From NCBI GenBank assembly GCA_964398945.1, contig CAYNOT010000018.1:1-64000 (forward strand): a stretch of DNA of 64,000 nucleotides, written 5' to 3'. Below, piece after piece: positions 26,168-34,237 of the stretch. The stretch's first letter is position 1. Every line of letters starts with the position of its first letter. The notes under the pieces are model-generated. The model did no database searches and was not told where the DNA came from. It was given only the letters and a program-made list of their open reading frames with translations. This DNA is from JBGTGG01 sp964398945. Lineage in GTDB: Bacteria; Bacteroidota; Bacteroidia; Cytophagales; Cyclobacteriaceae. Made by a program: the position numbers and the translations under genes.

Positions 26168-26227
26168 GTTAGACATAAGATGTTAGTATTAAGACTCTTG
26201 ATACTAGCGTCTTGATACTTGATACTA
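26168..26227. repeat. ORF-less copy of the interspersed repeat between fadN and fadA
   Basis: GTTAGACATAAGAT (26168-26181) is the exact reverse complement of 27813-27826, and CGTCTTGATACTT (26208-26220) is identical to 27826-27838, both in the right arm of the four-helix element. Between them AGTATTAAGA and TCTTGATACT (26185-26205) can fold into a hairpin around one base. The spacer is nearly filled by this sequence and has no other visible content. Confidence 0.7.
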
Positions 26228-26239
26228 AAATAAAAAAGC

Positions 26240-27412
26240 ATGGACGCATACATTGTAGCCGGTTATCGATCAGCGGTAGGCAAAGCAAAAAAAGGAGGTT
26301 TCCGTTTTACACGACCGGATGATCTCGCAGCAGATGTTATTAAATATCTGGTGGGCCATATTCCAGGGCTGGAAAATGAAATGGTGGACGACCTTATTGT
26401 GGGCAACGCTGTTCCCGAAGCAGATCAGGGAATGCAAATGGGCCGGATGATTTCATTGCTATCATTAGGGATTGAAGTTCCTGGAATGATTGTAAACCGC
26501 TATTGTGGTTCCGGTATTGAAACAATCGCCATTGCCAGCCAACGGATTCAGGCGGGCCAGGCGGACTGCATAATTGCAGGCGGAACTGAATCAATGTCGT
26601 TGGTTCCGGTGATGGGTTTCAAAACTGCATTGAATTATAGAATCGCAACCGAACACCCTACCTATTACACCAGCATGGGCCTGACCGCAGAACAGGTTTC
26701 TGCACAGTTTAAAATTTCACGCGAAGCACAAGATGAGTTTTCCTATCATTCACACATGAAAGCAAAAGCTGCTTGGGATGCTGGCAAGTTCAAAGATGAG
26801 GTTGTTCCGATTACGGTGAAGGAGGTGTATGTGGATGAGAACATGAAAAAGAAAACACGCGAATTCATTGTTGATCAGGATGAAGGCATCCGCGCAGACA
26901 CAACCATCGAAGGACTTTCAAAATTACGTCCGGTCTTTGCCATGGGCGGAACGGTAACAGCTGGCAACGCTTCACAAACTTCCGATGGTGCAGCCTTTGT
27001 AGCGGTAATGTCTGAAAAAATGGTGAAGCAGTTAAATGCAAAACCGATCGCACGGCTGGTAAGCTATGCAGTAGCTGGTGTTGATCCACGGATCATGGGC
27101 ATCGGTCCGGTGGCCGCCATTCCTAAAGCATTAAAAATTGCAGGAATGAAATTGGATGACATCGATGTAATTGAATTGAACGAAGCATTCGCTGCACAAT
27201 CTTTAGCGGTTGTCCAGGAATTGGGAATCGACAAAAACAAATTGAACCCGAACGGTGGGGCGATTGCTGTTGGACATCCGTTGGGATCTTCCGGTGCACG
27301 GTTGTCGGTTCAACTTTTCAATGAACTCCGCAGACAAAATAAAAAATACGGAATGGTAACAGCTTGCGTTGGTGGCGGACAAGGGGTGGCTGGGGTTTAT
27401 GAATTATTGTAA
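26240..27412 (+). CDS. fadA: Acetyl-CoA C-acyltransferase (3-ketoacyl-CoA thiolase)
   Basis: 390 residues. It cleaves 3-ketoacyl-CoA to acetyl-CoA and a shortened acyl-CoA, the last step of the beta-oxidation cycle. The three thiolase signatures are present: active-site cysteine in VNRYCGSGIETIAIA (about residue 90), NPNGGAIAVGHPLGSSGAR with the catalytic histidine, and the second cysteine in VTACVGGGQGVAG near the C-terminus. Length normal. It lies between fadN and fadE, separated from fadE by an inserted stem-loop element carrying its own small gene. Confidence 0.96.
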   Translation: MDAYIVAGYRSAVGKAKKGGFRFTRPDDLAADVIKYLVGHIPGLENEMVDDLIVGNAVPEADQGMQMGRMISLLSLGIEVPGMIVNRYCGSGIETIAIASQRIQAGQADCIIAGGTESMSLVPVMGFKTALNYRIATEHPTYYTSMGLTAEQVSAQFKISREAQDEFSYHSHMKAKAAWDAGKFKDEVVPITVKEVYVDENMKKKTREFIVDQDEGIRADTTIEGLSKLRPVFAMGGTVTAGNASQTSDGAAFVAVMSEKMVKQLNAKPIARLVSYAVAGVDPRIMGIGPVAAIPKALKIAGMKLDDIDVIELNEAFAAQSLAVVQELGIDKNKLNPNGGAIAVGHPLGSSGARLSVQLFNELRRQNKKYGMVTACVGGGQGVAGVYELL

Positions 27413-27422
27413 GGGGATAATT

Positions 27423-27837
27423 AGTATCAAGACGTTAGACAAAAGATAAAATACCAATGCACAATTTCAAAGAACTAAAGATTTGGCAACTATCCAGACA
27501 ACTGGTTAAGGATGTTTATGTTCTTACGTCAAGCTTTCCAGCCGAAGAAAAATTTGGATTAATATCACAACTTAGAAGATGTGCGGTTTCTATTCCAACC
27601 AATATTGCGGAAGGATCAGGAAGAAATACCAATAAAGATTTTTCACATTTTTTAAATATTGGACTAGGATCGGCTTACGAATTGGAAACCCTTCTTACTT
27701 TATCATTGGATGTGAATTTTATTTCCGATGGGCAACATGAAAATTTTTCTACTAAAATATCCGAAATACAAAAAATGATTTTTGGCTTGATCAAGACGTT
27801 GCGCCAGGAGTCATCTTATGTCTAACGTCTTGATACT
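27423..27837 (+). mobile_element. Inverted-repeat element carrying a four-helix-bundle gene, inside the fad operon
   Basis: AGTATCAAGACGTTAGACA (27423-27441) is matched perfectly in reverse complement at 27819-27837. After one mismatch five more pairs follow (27443-27447 with 27813-27817). In RNA the 415-base unit would fold as one long stem, with the ORF start 9 bases inside the loop and the ORF stop (27823-27825) inside the right arm. Ten bases separate it from the fadA stop and 18 from the fadE start, so removing it would leave ordinary operon spacing. Arm sequences recur without an ORF at 26.2 kb and, less exactly, at 5.4 and 48.1 kb. No target-site duplication is obvious. Confidence 0.7.
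27457..27825 (+). CDS. Four-helix-bundle protein (23S rRNA intervening-sequence protein family)
   Basis: 122 residues, the usual size. The family pattern is clear: KIWQLSRQLVKDVYVLTSSF, then EKFGLISQLRRCAVSIPTNI, then AEGSGRNTNKDFSHFLNIGL, then GSAYELETLL. These proteins were first found in the intervening sequences of 23S rRNA genes and belong to the same fold as the Avd accessory protein of diversity-generating retroelements; a nucleic-acid-binding pentamer is likely. No rRNA, reverse transcriptase or variable repeat is nearby. The gene lies wholly within the inverted-repeat element, and its last three codons and stop are part of the right arm. It has no relation to fatty-acid oxidation and is best read as cargo. 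Confidence 0.92.
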   Translation: MHNFKELKIWQLSRQLVKDVYVLTSSFPAEEKFGLISQLRRCAVSIPTNIAEGSGRNTNKDFSHFLNIGLGSAYELETLLTLSLDVNFISDGQHENFSTKISEIQKMIFGLIKTLRQESSYV

Positions 27838-27855
27838 TATGTCATCAATAAAGTT

Positions 27856-29655
27856 ATGAGCACAGAGACCAAAATCCAAATAATAAAAGGCGGTGAATTC
27901 CTGATCAAAGAAACACCCGCCAGCGAAATTTTCACGCCTGAAGATTTTAGCGAAGAACAATTGATGATCAGGCAGCAATGCTCCGACTTTCTTGCGAAAG
28001 AGGTTTGGCCAAGGCTGGATGATATTGATTCGATGAAAGACCCGAAACTGATGCCGTCTATTTTAGACAAGGCCGGGGAACTTGGCTTGCTAGGCACTTC
28101 GGTGCCGGTAGAGCTCGATGGTTTTGGAATGGATTTCAACACCAGCATGTTGGTGGCGGAAGTAATTGGTGCGGGCCATTCCGTAGCGGTTGCCCTTTCG
28201 GCACATACCGGTATTGGAACGCTTCCCATTTTGTATTACGGAAATGAAGAACAAAAGAAAAAGTATATTCCCAAGCTGGCGTCCGGGGAATGGAAAGCAG
28301 CGTATTGTTTAACAGAACCCGACAGTGGTTCGGATGCGAATAGTGGAAAGACGAAAGCGCAGTTGACAGCCGATGGAAAACATTATATTATCAACGGGCA
28401 AAAAATGTGGATCACCAACGGAGGGTTCGCGGATATATTTATTGTCTTTGCAAAAATTGATGATGACAAAAACCTGACAGCCTTTATTGTTGAAAAAGGA
28501 TTTGGTGGCATCACCATGAACGAGGAGGAAAAGAAGATGGGGATAAAAGGATCTTCTACGCGCCAGATATTTTTTAACGATTGCAAAGTTCCGGTTGAGA
28601 ATATGCTAAGCGAACGCGAAAATGGTTTCAAGATCGCAGTAAATATTTTGAACATTGGAAGGATCAAGTTAGGTGTTGCCGCATTGGGAGGATCGAAGAA
28701 AACAATATCGACCGCGGTCAACTATGCAAAGGAGCGGAAACAATTTGGAACATCTATTTCGAATTTTGGTGCCATTAAACATAAAATTGCCGAGCAAGCA
28801 ACAAAAGTATTTGCATCTGAATCGGCCCATTACCGCGCGGGCCAAAATATTGATGATGCGTATAACGCGATGGTTGCCCAAGGCATGGACAAAGCAAAGG
28901 CACGGTTAAAATCATTGGAAGAATTTGCGATCGAATGCGCGATCTTAAAAGTACACGGATCAGAGGTGTTGGATTTTGTTGTGGATGAAGGCGTGCAGAT
29001 TTATGGCGGTATGGGGTTCAGTGCGGAAGGACCCATGGACCGTGCGTACCGTGATGCACGGATCAACCGGATCTTTGAAGGGACAAATGAAATCAACCGG
29101 ATGCTTTGCATTGATATGCTGTTGAAGCGTGCGATGAAAGGCCACCTCGATTTGATGGCCCCGGCTATGGCGGTGCAAAAAGATTTAATGGTGATCCCGG
29201 ATTTTGGTGCCGAAGAAGACGCGGCCATTTTCGCGAAAGAAAAGAAAGTGATTGCCAATCTGAAAAAGGCAGGTTTGATGGTTTCAGGATCAGCGGTTCA
29301 GAAATTTATGATGAAGCTTTCTGATGAGCAGGAAGTGCTGATGAATTTAGCAGACATGCTGATTGAAGTGTACGTAGCAGAATCGCTTATACTCCGCGTT
29401 GAAAAAATGATTGGTGTTCGTGGTGAGAAGGCATGTGAAATCGAAAAAGCCATGGTAATGATTTACCTGCATGAAGCAGCCAGCAAAGCTACTAATGCAG
29501 GACGGGAAGCCATTTATGCTTTTGCAGAAGGAGATGAACTTCGGTTGATGCTTTTGGGATTGAAACGTTTTACAAAAATGGAAGCCTATAATTTGAAAGA
29601 AGCGCGTAGGTTGGTGGCAAATTATGCAATTGAGAAGGGGGCGTATCCGTTTTAG
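27856..29655 (+). CDS. fadE: Acyl-CoA dehydrogenase, FadE type
   Basis: 599 residues. It is an FAD enzyme catalysing the first oxidation of acyl-CoA in beta-oxidation. Seen: N-terminal helical domain, the signature YCLTEPDSGSDANS, the flavin/substrate strand KMWITNGGFADIFIVFAKI, and the second signature IYGGMGFSAEGPMDRAYRD with RINRIFEGTNEINRML, containing the catalytic glutamate region. About 180 extra C-terminal residues form a second helical domain, as in Bacillus FadE (about 590 residues). With fadN and fadA it makes a fadNAE-type operon, closed by a strong terminator. Confidence 0.95.
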   Translation: MSTETKIQIIKGGEFLIKETPASEIFTPEDFSEEQLMIRQQCSDFLAKEVWPRLDDIDSMKDPKLMPSILDKAGELGLLGTSVPVELDGFGMDFNTSMLVAEVIGAGHSVAVALSAHTGIGTLPILYYGNEEQKKKYIPKLASGEWKAAYCLTEPDSGSDANSGKTKAQLTADGKHYIINGQKMWITNGGFADIFIVFAKIDDDKNLTAFIVEKGFGGITMNEEEKKMGIKGSSTRQIFFNDCKVPVENMLSERENGFKIAVNILNIGRIKLGVAALGGSKKTISTAVNYAKERKQFGTSISNFGAIKHKIAEQATKVFASESAHYRAGQNIDDAYNAMVAQGMDKAKARLKSLEEFAIECAILKVHGSEVLDFVVDEGVQIYGGMGFSAEGPMDRAYRDARINRIFEGTNEINRMLCIDMLLKRAMKGHLDLMAPAMAVQKDLMVIPDFGAEEDAAIFAKEKKVIANLKKAGLMVSGSAVQKFMMKLSDEQEVLMNLADMLIEVYVAESLILRVEKMIGVRGEKACEIEKAMVMIYLHEAASKATNAGREAIYAFAEGDELRLMLLGLKRFTKMEAYNLKEARRLVANYAIEKGAYPF

Positions 29656-29696
29656 GGATTCGCGAATATAAATGACGACCCTCACAAGTTTTTAAG

Positions 29697-29726
29697 GGGC
29701 TATCTGAAAAGATAGCCCTTTTTATT
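29697..29726 (+). terminator. Terminator of the fad operon
   Basis: GGGCTATCT / AGATAGCCC stem with a GAAA tetraloop followed by a T-rich run (29719-29728). Placed 41 bases after the fadE stop. Confidence 0.88.
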
Positions 29727-29779
29727 TTTCGAGATTTTTCTTGACTAATTAAAACCCATTGTATTATTTAGCGTTTAAG

Positions 29780-29797
29780 TTTAACAATATTGTTAAA
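29780..29797. promoter_or_regulatory. Palindromic TetR operator before the exporter operon
   Basis: TTTAACAATATTGTTAAA is a perfect 18-bp palindrome ending 4 bases before the ATG of the TetR-family gene. Position and symmetry are typical of a self-regulated TetR operator, so bound repressor would block the whole seven-gene operon. Confidence 0.65.
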
Positions 29798-29801
29798 TAG
29801 A

Positions 29802-30428
29802 ATGGCTAAAGAAAAAGACGCAAATACTGAGGAAAGCATTTTAAAGGCCGCCAGGAAGGTCTTCACTGGTAAGGGATATGCTGGGGCAAGAATGGATGAT
29901 ATCGCCAAGGAGGCGGGAATTAACAGGGCACTGTTGCATTATTACTTCCGAAACAAAGCCCGAATGTTTGAAGTTGTCTTTGAAGAGCGATTCAAAGAGT
30001 TCTTTTCTGGCTTAATGGGAATCCTCCAATCGGATCTGCAACTCAAAGAAAAGATCAAAGCCATTGTTGATCATGACATCACCATGATTGCAAAACACCC
30101 CGATCTTCCTCTTTTTATTCTACAGGAGGTGAATCAAAATCCGGATCGTATTAAAAAATTTATCGAAAAACTGGGTGCTAAGCCCGGATCAATCTTGAAT
30201 GTATTTTCCAAACAAGTAGCGGAGGAAGTGAAAGCTGGAACCATTAAAGAAATATCTGGAATCCAATTGATGATGAATATTCTTTCGCTCTGCATTTATC
30301 CCTTCATTGCCAGACCGATGATTCAGTTTATGAATGGTTTGTCGGATGAGGGATTTGAGAATTTAATGAAAAGTCGAAAGGAAGAAGTTGTTGCTTTTGT
30401 GTTACAAGGAATTCAACCAATATCATGA
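29802..30428 (+). CDS. TetR/AcrR family transcriptional regulator
   Basis: 208 residues from ATG at 29802 (the frame opens at TTG 29790, inside the operator, and is not preferred). The N-terminal helix-turn-helix reads KVFTGKGYAGARMDDIAKEA and GINRALLHYYFRNKARMF. The C-terminal ligand domain is helical with ISGIQLMMNILSLCIYPFIA. It overlaps the TolC-like gene by 4 bases, so it is co-transcribed with the exporter it presumably controls. The inducer is not known. Confidence 0.9.
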   Translation: MAKEKDANTEESILKAARKVFTGKGYAGARMDDIAKEAGINRALLHYYFRNKARMFEVVFEERFKEFFSGLMGILQSDLQLKEKIKAIVDHDITMIAKHPDLPLFILQEVNQNPDRIKKFIEKLGAKPGSILNVFSKQVAEEVKAGTIKEISGIQLMMNILSLCIYPFIARPMIQFMNGLSDEGFENLMKSRKEEVVAFVLQGIQPIS

Positions 30429-31678
30429 AGAAAAGTTATTTACTGGTATTTGTAATTACTGTAGCTACCAACGTTTCACTGATGGCACAGCACGTTACCA
30501 TCGATCAATGTTATGCCGCTGCAAAGGAAAATTATCCATTGATCCAACAAAAAGATTTATTGGGGAAGAGTAAAGAATTTACGATTGCCAACGCCCGATC
30601 AGGATTCTTGCCACAGTTTTCCATCTACGGTCAGACGTCATATCAATCCGCAGTTACCGAAGTTCCCAATCCACTTGTGGAGCCATTGTCAAAAGATCAG
30701 TATAAAATCTATGCTGAACTTAATCAGGTAATTTATGATGGTGGCGGAATTAAAAATCAAAGTGCCCTACAGGCTATTAACAATCAGGTTGAGAGCGAAC
30801 GTGTGGAGGTGGAGCTTTACAAAATCAATGATCGGATCAACCAACTTTATTTTGGAACACTTTTGATTGACGCCCAACTTATTCAGAACGATTTGTTGAA
30901 AAAGGATTTACAATCCAACATCGAAAAAACAGAATCGGCAATTCGAAATGGAGTTGCATTGCGCAGCACAAAAGATATGTTTAGTGCTGAATATTTGAAA
31001 GCACAACAGCAAAGGATTGAGTTACAATCAGCGCGCAGTGCATACCTGTTGATGTTAGGGAATTTTATCAACGAAACCCTTTCGGAAAATACTGTTTTAG
31101 AAAAACCGGAAGTGTATGCCCTTCCTTCTGAAACTACAATTCAGCGGCCAGAATTATCACTGTACAATTATCAGGCGGAGCAAGTAGGTGCACAGTATGC
31201 TGCAGGAAATGTTAAGAATCTTCCCAAGTTGAGCCTGTTTGCACAAGGTGGTTATGGACGACCAGGGTTAAACATGCTGTTGAATGAATTTGATGCATAC
31301 TACATGGGCGGTGTTCGACTGAGTTGGACATTGGGTGGACTGTACAACAATCAACGAGACAAAAGTTTGCGCGATCTCAATTTGCAAATGATCAAAGTGC
31401 AGCGCCAAACATTTTTGTTCAATACCAATTTATCACTTCAGCAAGCGGAACAGGAAATTATAAAACTGAAACAACTTATTGAAGTGGACAGTGAGTTGAT
31501 CGCTTTACGAACCAGTATAAAAAACACATCTCAAAAGCAATTAGAAAATGGTGTGATCACGGAGCATGACTATCTGCTTGATTTAAATGCAGAAGATCAG
31601 GCAAAACAAAATCAACTGGTACACCAAGTTCAATTAATGATGGCGTATTACAATTATAAAACTCTTTCTGGAAATTGA
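30425..31678 (+). CDS. TolC family outer-membrane channel protein
   Basis: 417 residues with a signal peptide (KKSYLLVFVITVATNVSLMAQ). The mature sequence shows the internal duplication of outer-membrane efflux proteins: two long coiled-coil helical hairpins (NQVESERVEVELYKINDRIN; NLSLQQAEQEIIKLKQLIEV) and barrel strands such as AQGGYGRPGLN and GGVRLSWTLGGLY. It forms the exit duct for the ABC exporter encoded downstream, coupled by 4-base overlaps on the 5' side. Slightly shorter than E. coli TolC, as usual for Bacteroidota homologues. Confidence 0.88.
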   Translation: MKKSYLLVFVITVATNVSLMAQHVTIDQCYAAAKENYPLIQQKDLLGKSKEFTIANARSGFLPQFSIYGQTSYQSAVTEVPNPLVEPLSKDQYKIYAELNQVIYDGGGIKNQSALQAINNQVESERVEVELYKINDRINQLYFGTLLIDAQLIQNDLLKKDLQSNIEKTESAIRNGVALRSTKDMFSAEYLKAQQQRIELQSARSAYLLMLGNFINETLSENTVLEKPEVYALPSETTIQRPELSLYNYQAEQVGAQYAAGNVKNLPKLSLFAQGGYGRPGLNMLLNEFDAYYMGGVRLSWTLGGLYNNQRDKSLRDLNLQMIKVQRQTFLFNTNLSLQQAEQEIIKLKQLIEVDSELIALRTSIKNTSQKQLENGVITEHDYLLDLNAEDQAKQNQLVHQVQLMMAYYNYKTLSGN

Positions 31679-31680
31679 TT

Positions 31681-32574
31681 ATGAATAAACTTAGATACTT
31701 TATTTTATTAACTGTGGCAATGCTTGGCTGCAACAATACGGATCTGCAGTTTGATGCTACTGGAAATTTTGAAGCAGACGAAACAATAGTTTCCGCTGAA
31801 GCGAATGGAAAACTTTTGCAATTTACGATTGAAGAAGGCCAGGAAGTAAAGGCCGGGCAGCAGGTTGGTCTAATCGATACGGTGCAGCTGCATTTAAGAA
31901 AGAAGCAATTAGAATACACTGCATCAGCAGCGCTTTCAAAAAAGCCTGATATGGCAAAGCAACTTTCATCCATTCAGGAAAAGATTGATTTTACAAAACG
32001 CGAAAAGACCCGATTTGAAAATTTGCTAAAAGATGATGCGGCCACACAAAAGCAGGTTGATGATTTAAGTGCTCAACTGGAAATATATCAGCGTGAATAC
32101 AATGCATTGCAATCTTCGCTGCAAATCTCCACAACCTCGATAAATAAAGAAATCTTGCCGATCCAGGCACAAATTGATCAGCTCGAGGATCAGCTTCAGA
32201 GATCAAAAATTACAGCACCGAAAAATGGAATAGTGTTGGCGAAGTATGCTGAAGCAGGTGAAGTAGCGATGAATGGTAAAGCACTTTTTAAAATGGCGGA
32301 TGTATCGGTGATAAACCTTCGCGCATACATTTCCGGGACACAACTACCGTCATTAAAAATTGGTCAGGAAGTTCGGGTGATGGTAGATGCCAATGCGAAA
32401 GAATACAATGAATTTAAAGGAAAGGTTATTTGGATTTCCGACAAAGCAGAATTTACGCCCAAGACGATTCAAACAAAAGAGGAGCGCGCAAATCTTGTGT
32501 ACGCGATAAAGATAGCGGTACCGAATGATGGAACCTTGAAAATTGGAATGTACGGAGAAGTATTATTTCAGTAA
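31681..32574 (+). CDS. HlyD-type periplasmic adaptor (membrane fusion) lipoprotein
   Basis: 297 residues from ATG at 31681 (TTG at 31675 is the alternative). Lipoprotein signal with lipobox MLGC. A split biotinyl-lipoyl domain (ADETIVSAEANGKLLQFTIE ... ITAPKNGIVLAKYAEAGEV) encloses a coiled-coil hairpin (about residues 80-165), followed by a beta-barrel part (VINLRAYISGTQLPSLKIGQ). This is the YbhG-like adaptor joining the inner-membrane ABC transporter to TolC. The next gene starts on its stop codon (TAATG). Confidence 0.88.
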   Translation: MNKLRYFILLTVAMLGCNNTDLQFDATGNFEADETIVSAEANGKLLQFTIEEGQEVKAGQQVGLIDTVQLHLRKKQLEYTASAALSKKPDMAKQLSSIQEKIDFTKREKTRFENLLKDDAATQKQVDDLSAQLEIYQREYNALQSSLQISTTSINKEILPIQAQIDQLEDQLQRSKITAPKNGIVLAKYAEAGEVAMNGKALFKMADVSVINLRAYISGTQLPSLKIGQEVRVMVDANAKEYNEFKGKVIWISDKAEFTPKTIQTKEERANLVYAIKIAVPNDGTLKIGMYGEVLFQ

Positions 32575-33497
32575 TGAGCAACGCCCCAATTGAAGTTCAT
32601 GAAATTTTTAAGTCCTACACCTCAGGAAAGGAAAATGTAGAGGCATTGCAAAACATTTCTTTCAATGTAGAAAAAGGTGAATTATTTGGATTGATCGGCC
32701 CGGATGGTGCGGGCAAAACTTCTTTGTTTCGAATTCTAACAACACTAATACTTCCCGACAAGGGAACTGCTTTTGTGGGCGGAAACCATATTGTAAGCGA
32801 TTATAAAAAAATCCGAAAAATTGTGGGCTATATGCCGGGTCGGTTTTCATTGTATCAGGACCTGACCGTGGAAGAGAACCTGGCATTCTTTGCTACCTTG
32901 TTTGACACCTCTATTGATGAGAATTATGATTTGGTAAAAGACATCTATCATCAGATTGAACCTTTTAAGAAAAGAAAAGCAGGAAAACTTTCTGGTGGGA
33001 TGAAGCAAAAACTTGCCCTCAGTTGTGCGCTAATTCATCGGCCGGAAGTTTTGTTTTTGGATGAGCCCACGACCGGAGTTGATGCAGTTTCGCGGAGTGA
33101 ATTTTGGGATTTGCTTAAAAAATTAAAAGAGCAGGAAATCACCATTCTCGTATCCACACCCTATATGGATGAAGCTTCCCGTTGTGATCGGGTAGCATTG
33201 ATACAAGAAGGAAAAATATTAGAGATAGATTCCCCAAAAGGAATTACTCAAAACTTTGCGCATGACCTCTGGGCTGTTCGCTCAAAAAAAATGTATATGC
33301 TTTTGCAGGATTTGAACCATATAGAAGGCGTGGTTTCCAGTTATCCGTTTGGCCAATATCATCATGTTGTGGTGAACAAATCGATAGCGTTTAGCGCAAT
33401 CAAAAACCAATTGATCAAAAAAGGATACGATGATTTGGAATCAAAACCCGGCACCGTAACGGTTGAAGATTGTTTCATGGAATTAATGCGAAAATGA
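32574..33497 (+). CDS. ABC exporter ATP-binding protein 1 (YbhF first-half-like)
   Basis: 307 residues. Walker A GPDGAGKTS (about residue 43), ABC signature KLSGGMKQKLALSCAL, Walker B VLFLDEPTTGVD and H-loop-region STPYMDEASRCD (the usual histidine reads P-Y here, as also seen in YbhF-like subunits). About 80 C-terminal residues form an extra domain. In E. coli the two ATPase units of YbhF are fused; here they are separate genes overlapping by 4 bases. It powers export through the two permeases downstream. Confidence 0.9.
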   Translation: MSNAPIEVHEIFKSYTSGKENVEALQNISFNVEKGELFGLIGPDGAGKTSLFRILTTLILPDKGTAFVGGNHIVSDYKKIRKIVGYMPGRFSLYQDLTVEENLAFFATLFDTSIDENYDLVKDIYHQIEPFKKRKAGKLSGGMKQKLALSCALIHRPEVLFLDEPTTGVDAVSRSEFWDLLKKLKEQEITILVSTPYMDEASRCDRVALIQEGKILEIDSPKGITQNFAHDLWAVRSKKMYMLLQDLNHIEGVVSSYPFGQYHHVVVNKSIAFSAIKNQLIKKGYDDLESKPGTVTVEDCFMELMRK

Positions 33498-34237
33498 GCA
33501 ATGAAATTGCCATAGAAGCGCACGAATTAACCAAACGATTTGGCGATTTTACGGCCGTAGACTCCATTTCTTTCAATGTGAAGAAAGGCGAGATTTTTGG
33601 TTTTTTGGGCGCCAATGGTGCCGGAAAAACTACAGCCATGCGGATGTTGAGTGGTCTCTCCAAGCCCACTAGTGGAAGCGCTGTTGTGAGTGGTCATGAC
33701 CTCATGTTATATCCGGATAAAATAAAGAAGAGTATCGGCTATATGAGCCAGAAGTTTTCACTTTATGAGGATTTAAAAGTGAAGGAAAACATCCGCTTTT
33801 ATGGAGGAATCTATGGTTTGACAGATCAACAAATCAAAGACAAAACAGCATTTATGCTGGAGCATTTAAAACTTGAAGCCAATGCAAACACAATGGTAAA
33901 ATCATTGCCGTTGGGCTGGCGACAAAAACTTGCTTTCTCGGTGGCCATGCTGCACGACCCTTCGATAATTTTTTTGGATGAACCAACCGGAGGCGTGGAT
34001 CCTGTTACAAGAAGAGAGTTTTGGAATATGATCTATGCTGCAGCAAATGGAGGCACCACCGTTTTTGTCACCACGCACTATATGGATGAAGCAGAATACT
34101 GTGATCGTGTTTCGATTATGGTAGACGGAAGAATTGAAGCAATGGATACGCCAGTGAAATTAGTAGAAACGTATGAAGTGGAATCTATGGCGGATGTGTT
34201 TGTCAAGTTGGCACGTAAAGCAAAACGTGGAGAATGA
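33494..34237 (+). CDS. ABC exporter ATP-binding protein 2 (YbhF second-half-like)
   Basis: 247 residues from ATG at 33494. Walker A GANGAGKTT (about residue 40), Walker B IIFLDEPTGGVDP and H-loop VFVTTHYMDEAEYCD. The ABC signature is degenerate, LPLGWRQKLAFSVAM in place of LSGGQ; this LPLGW form is common in the second half of YbhF-like proteins, suggesting that only one of the two ATP sites in the heterodimer is fully standard. Overlaps both neighbours by 4 bases. Confidence 0.9.
   Translation: MSNEIAIEAHELTKRFGDFTAVDSISFNVKKGEIFGFLGANGAGKTTAMRMLSGLSKPTSGSAVVSGHDLMLYPDKIKKSIGYMSQKFSLYEDLKVKENIRFYGGIYGLTDQQIKDKTAFMLEHLKLEANANTMVKSLPLGWRQKLAFSVAMLHDPSIIFLDEPTGGVDPVTRREFWNMIYAAANGGTTVFVTTHYMDEAEYCDRVSIMVDGRIEAMDTPVKLVETYEVESMADVFVKLARKAKRGE

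Noticed and set aside
27457..27825. Four-helix protein as Avd of a diversity-generating retroelement
   Set aside because: No reverse transcriptase, template repeat or variable repeat anywhere nearby; the sequence pattern is that of the IVS-protein branch.
27423..27837. Classical insertion sequence
   Set aside because: No transposase and no visible target-site duplication; only inverted ends and a non-transposase ORF.
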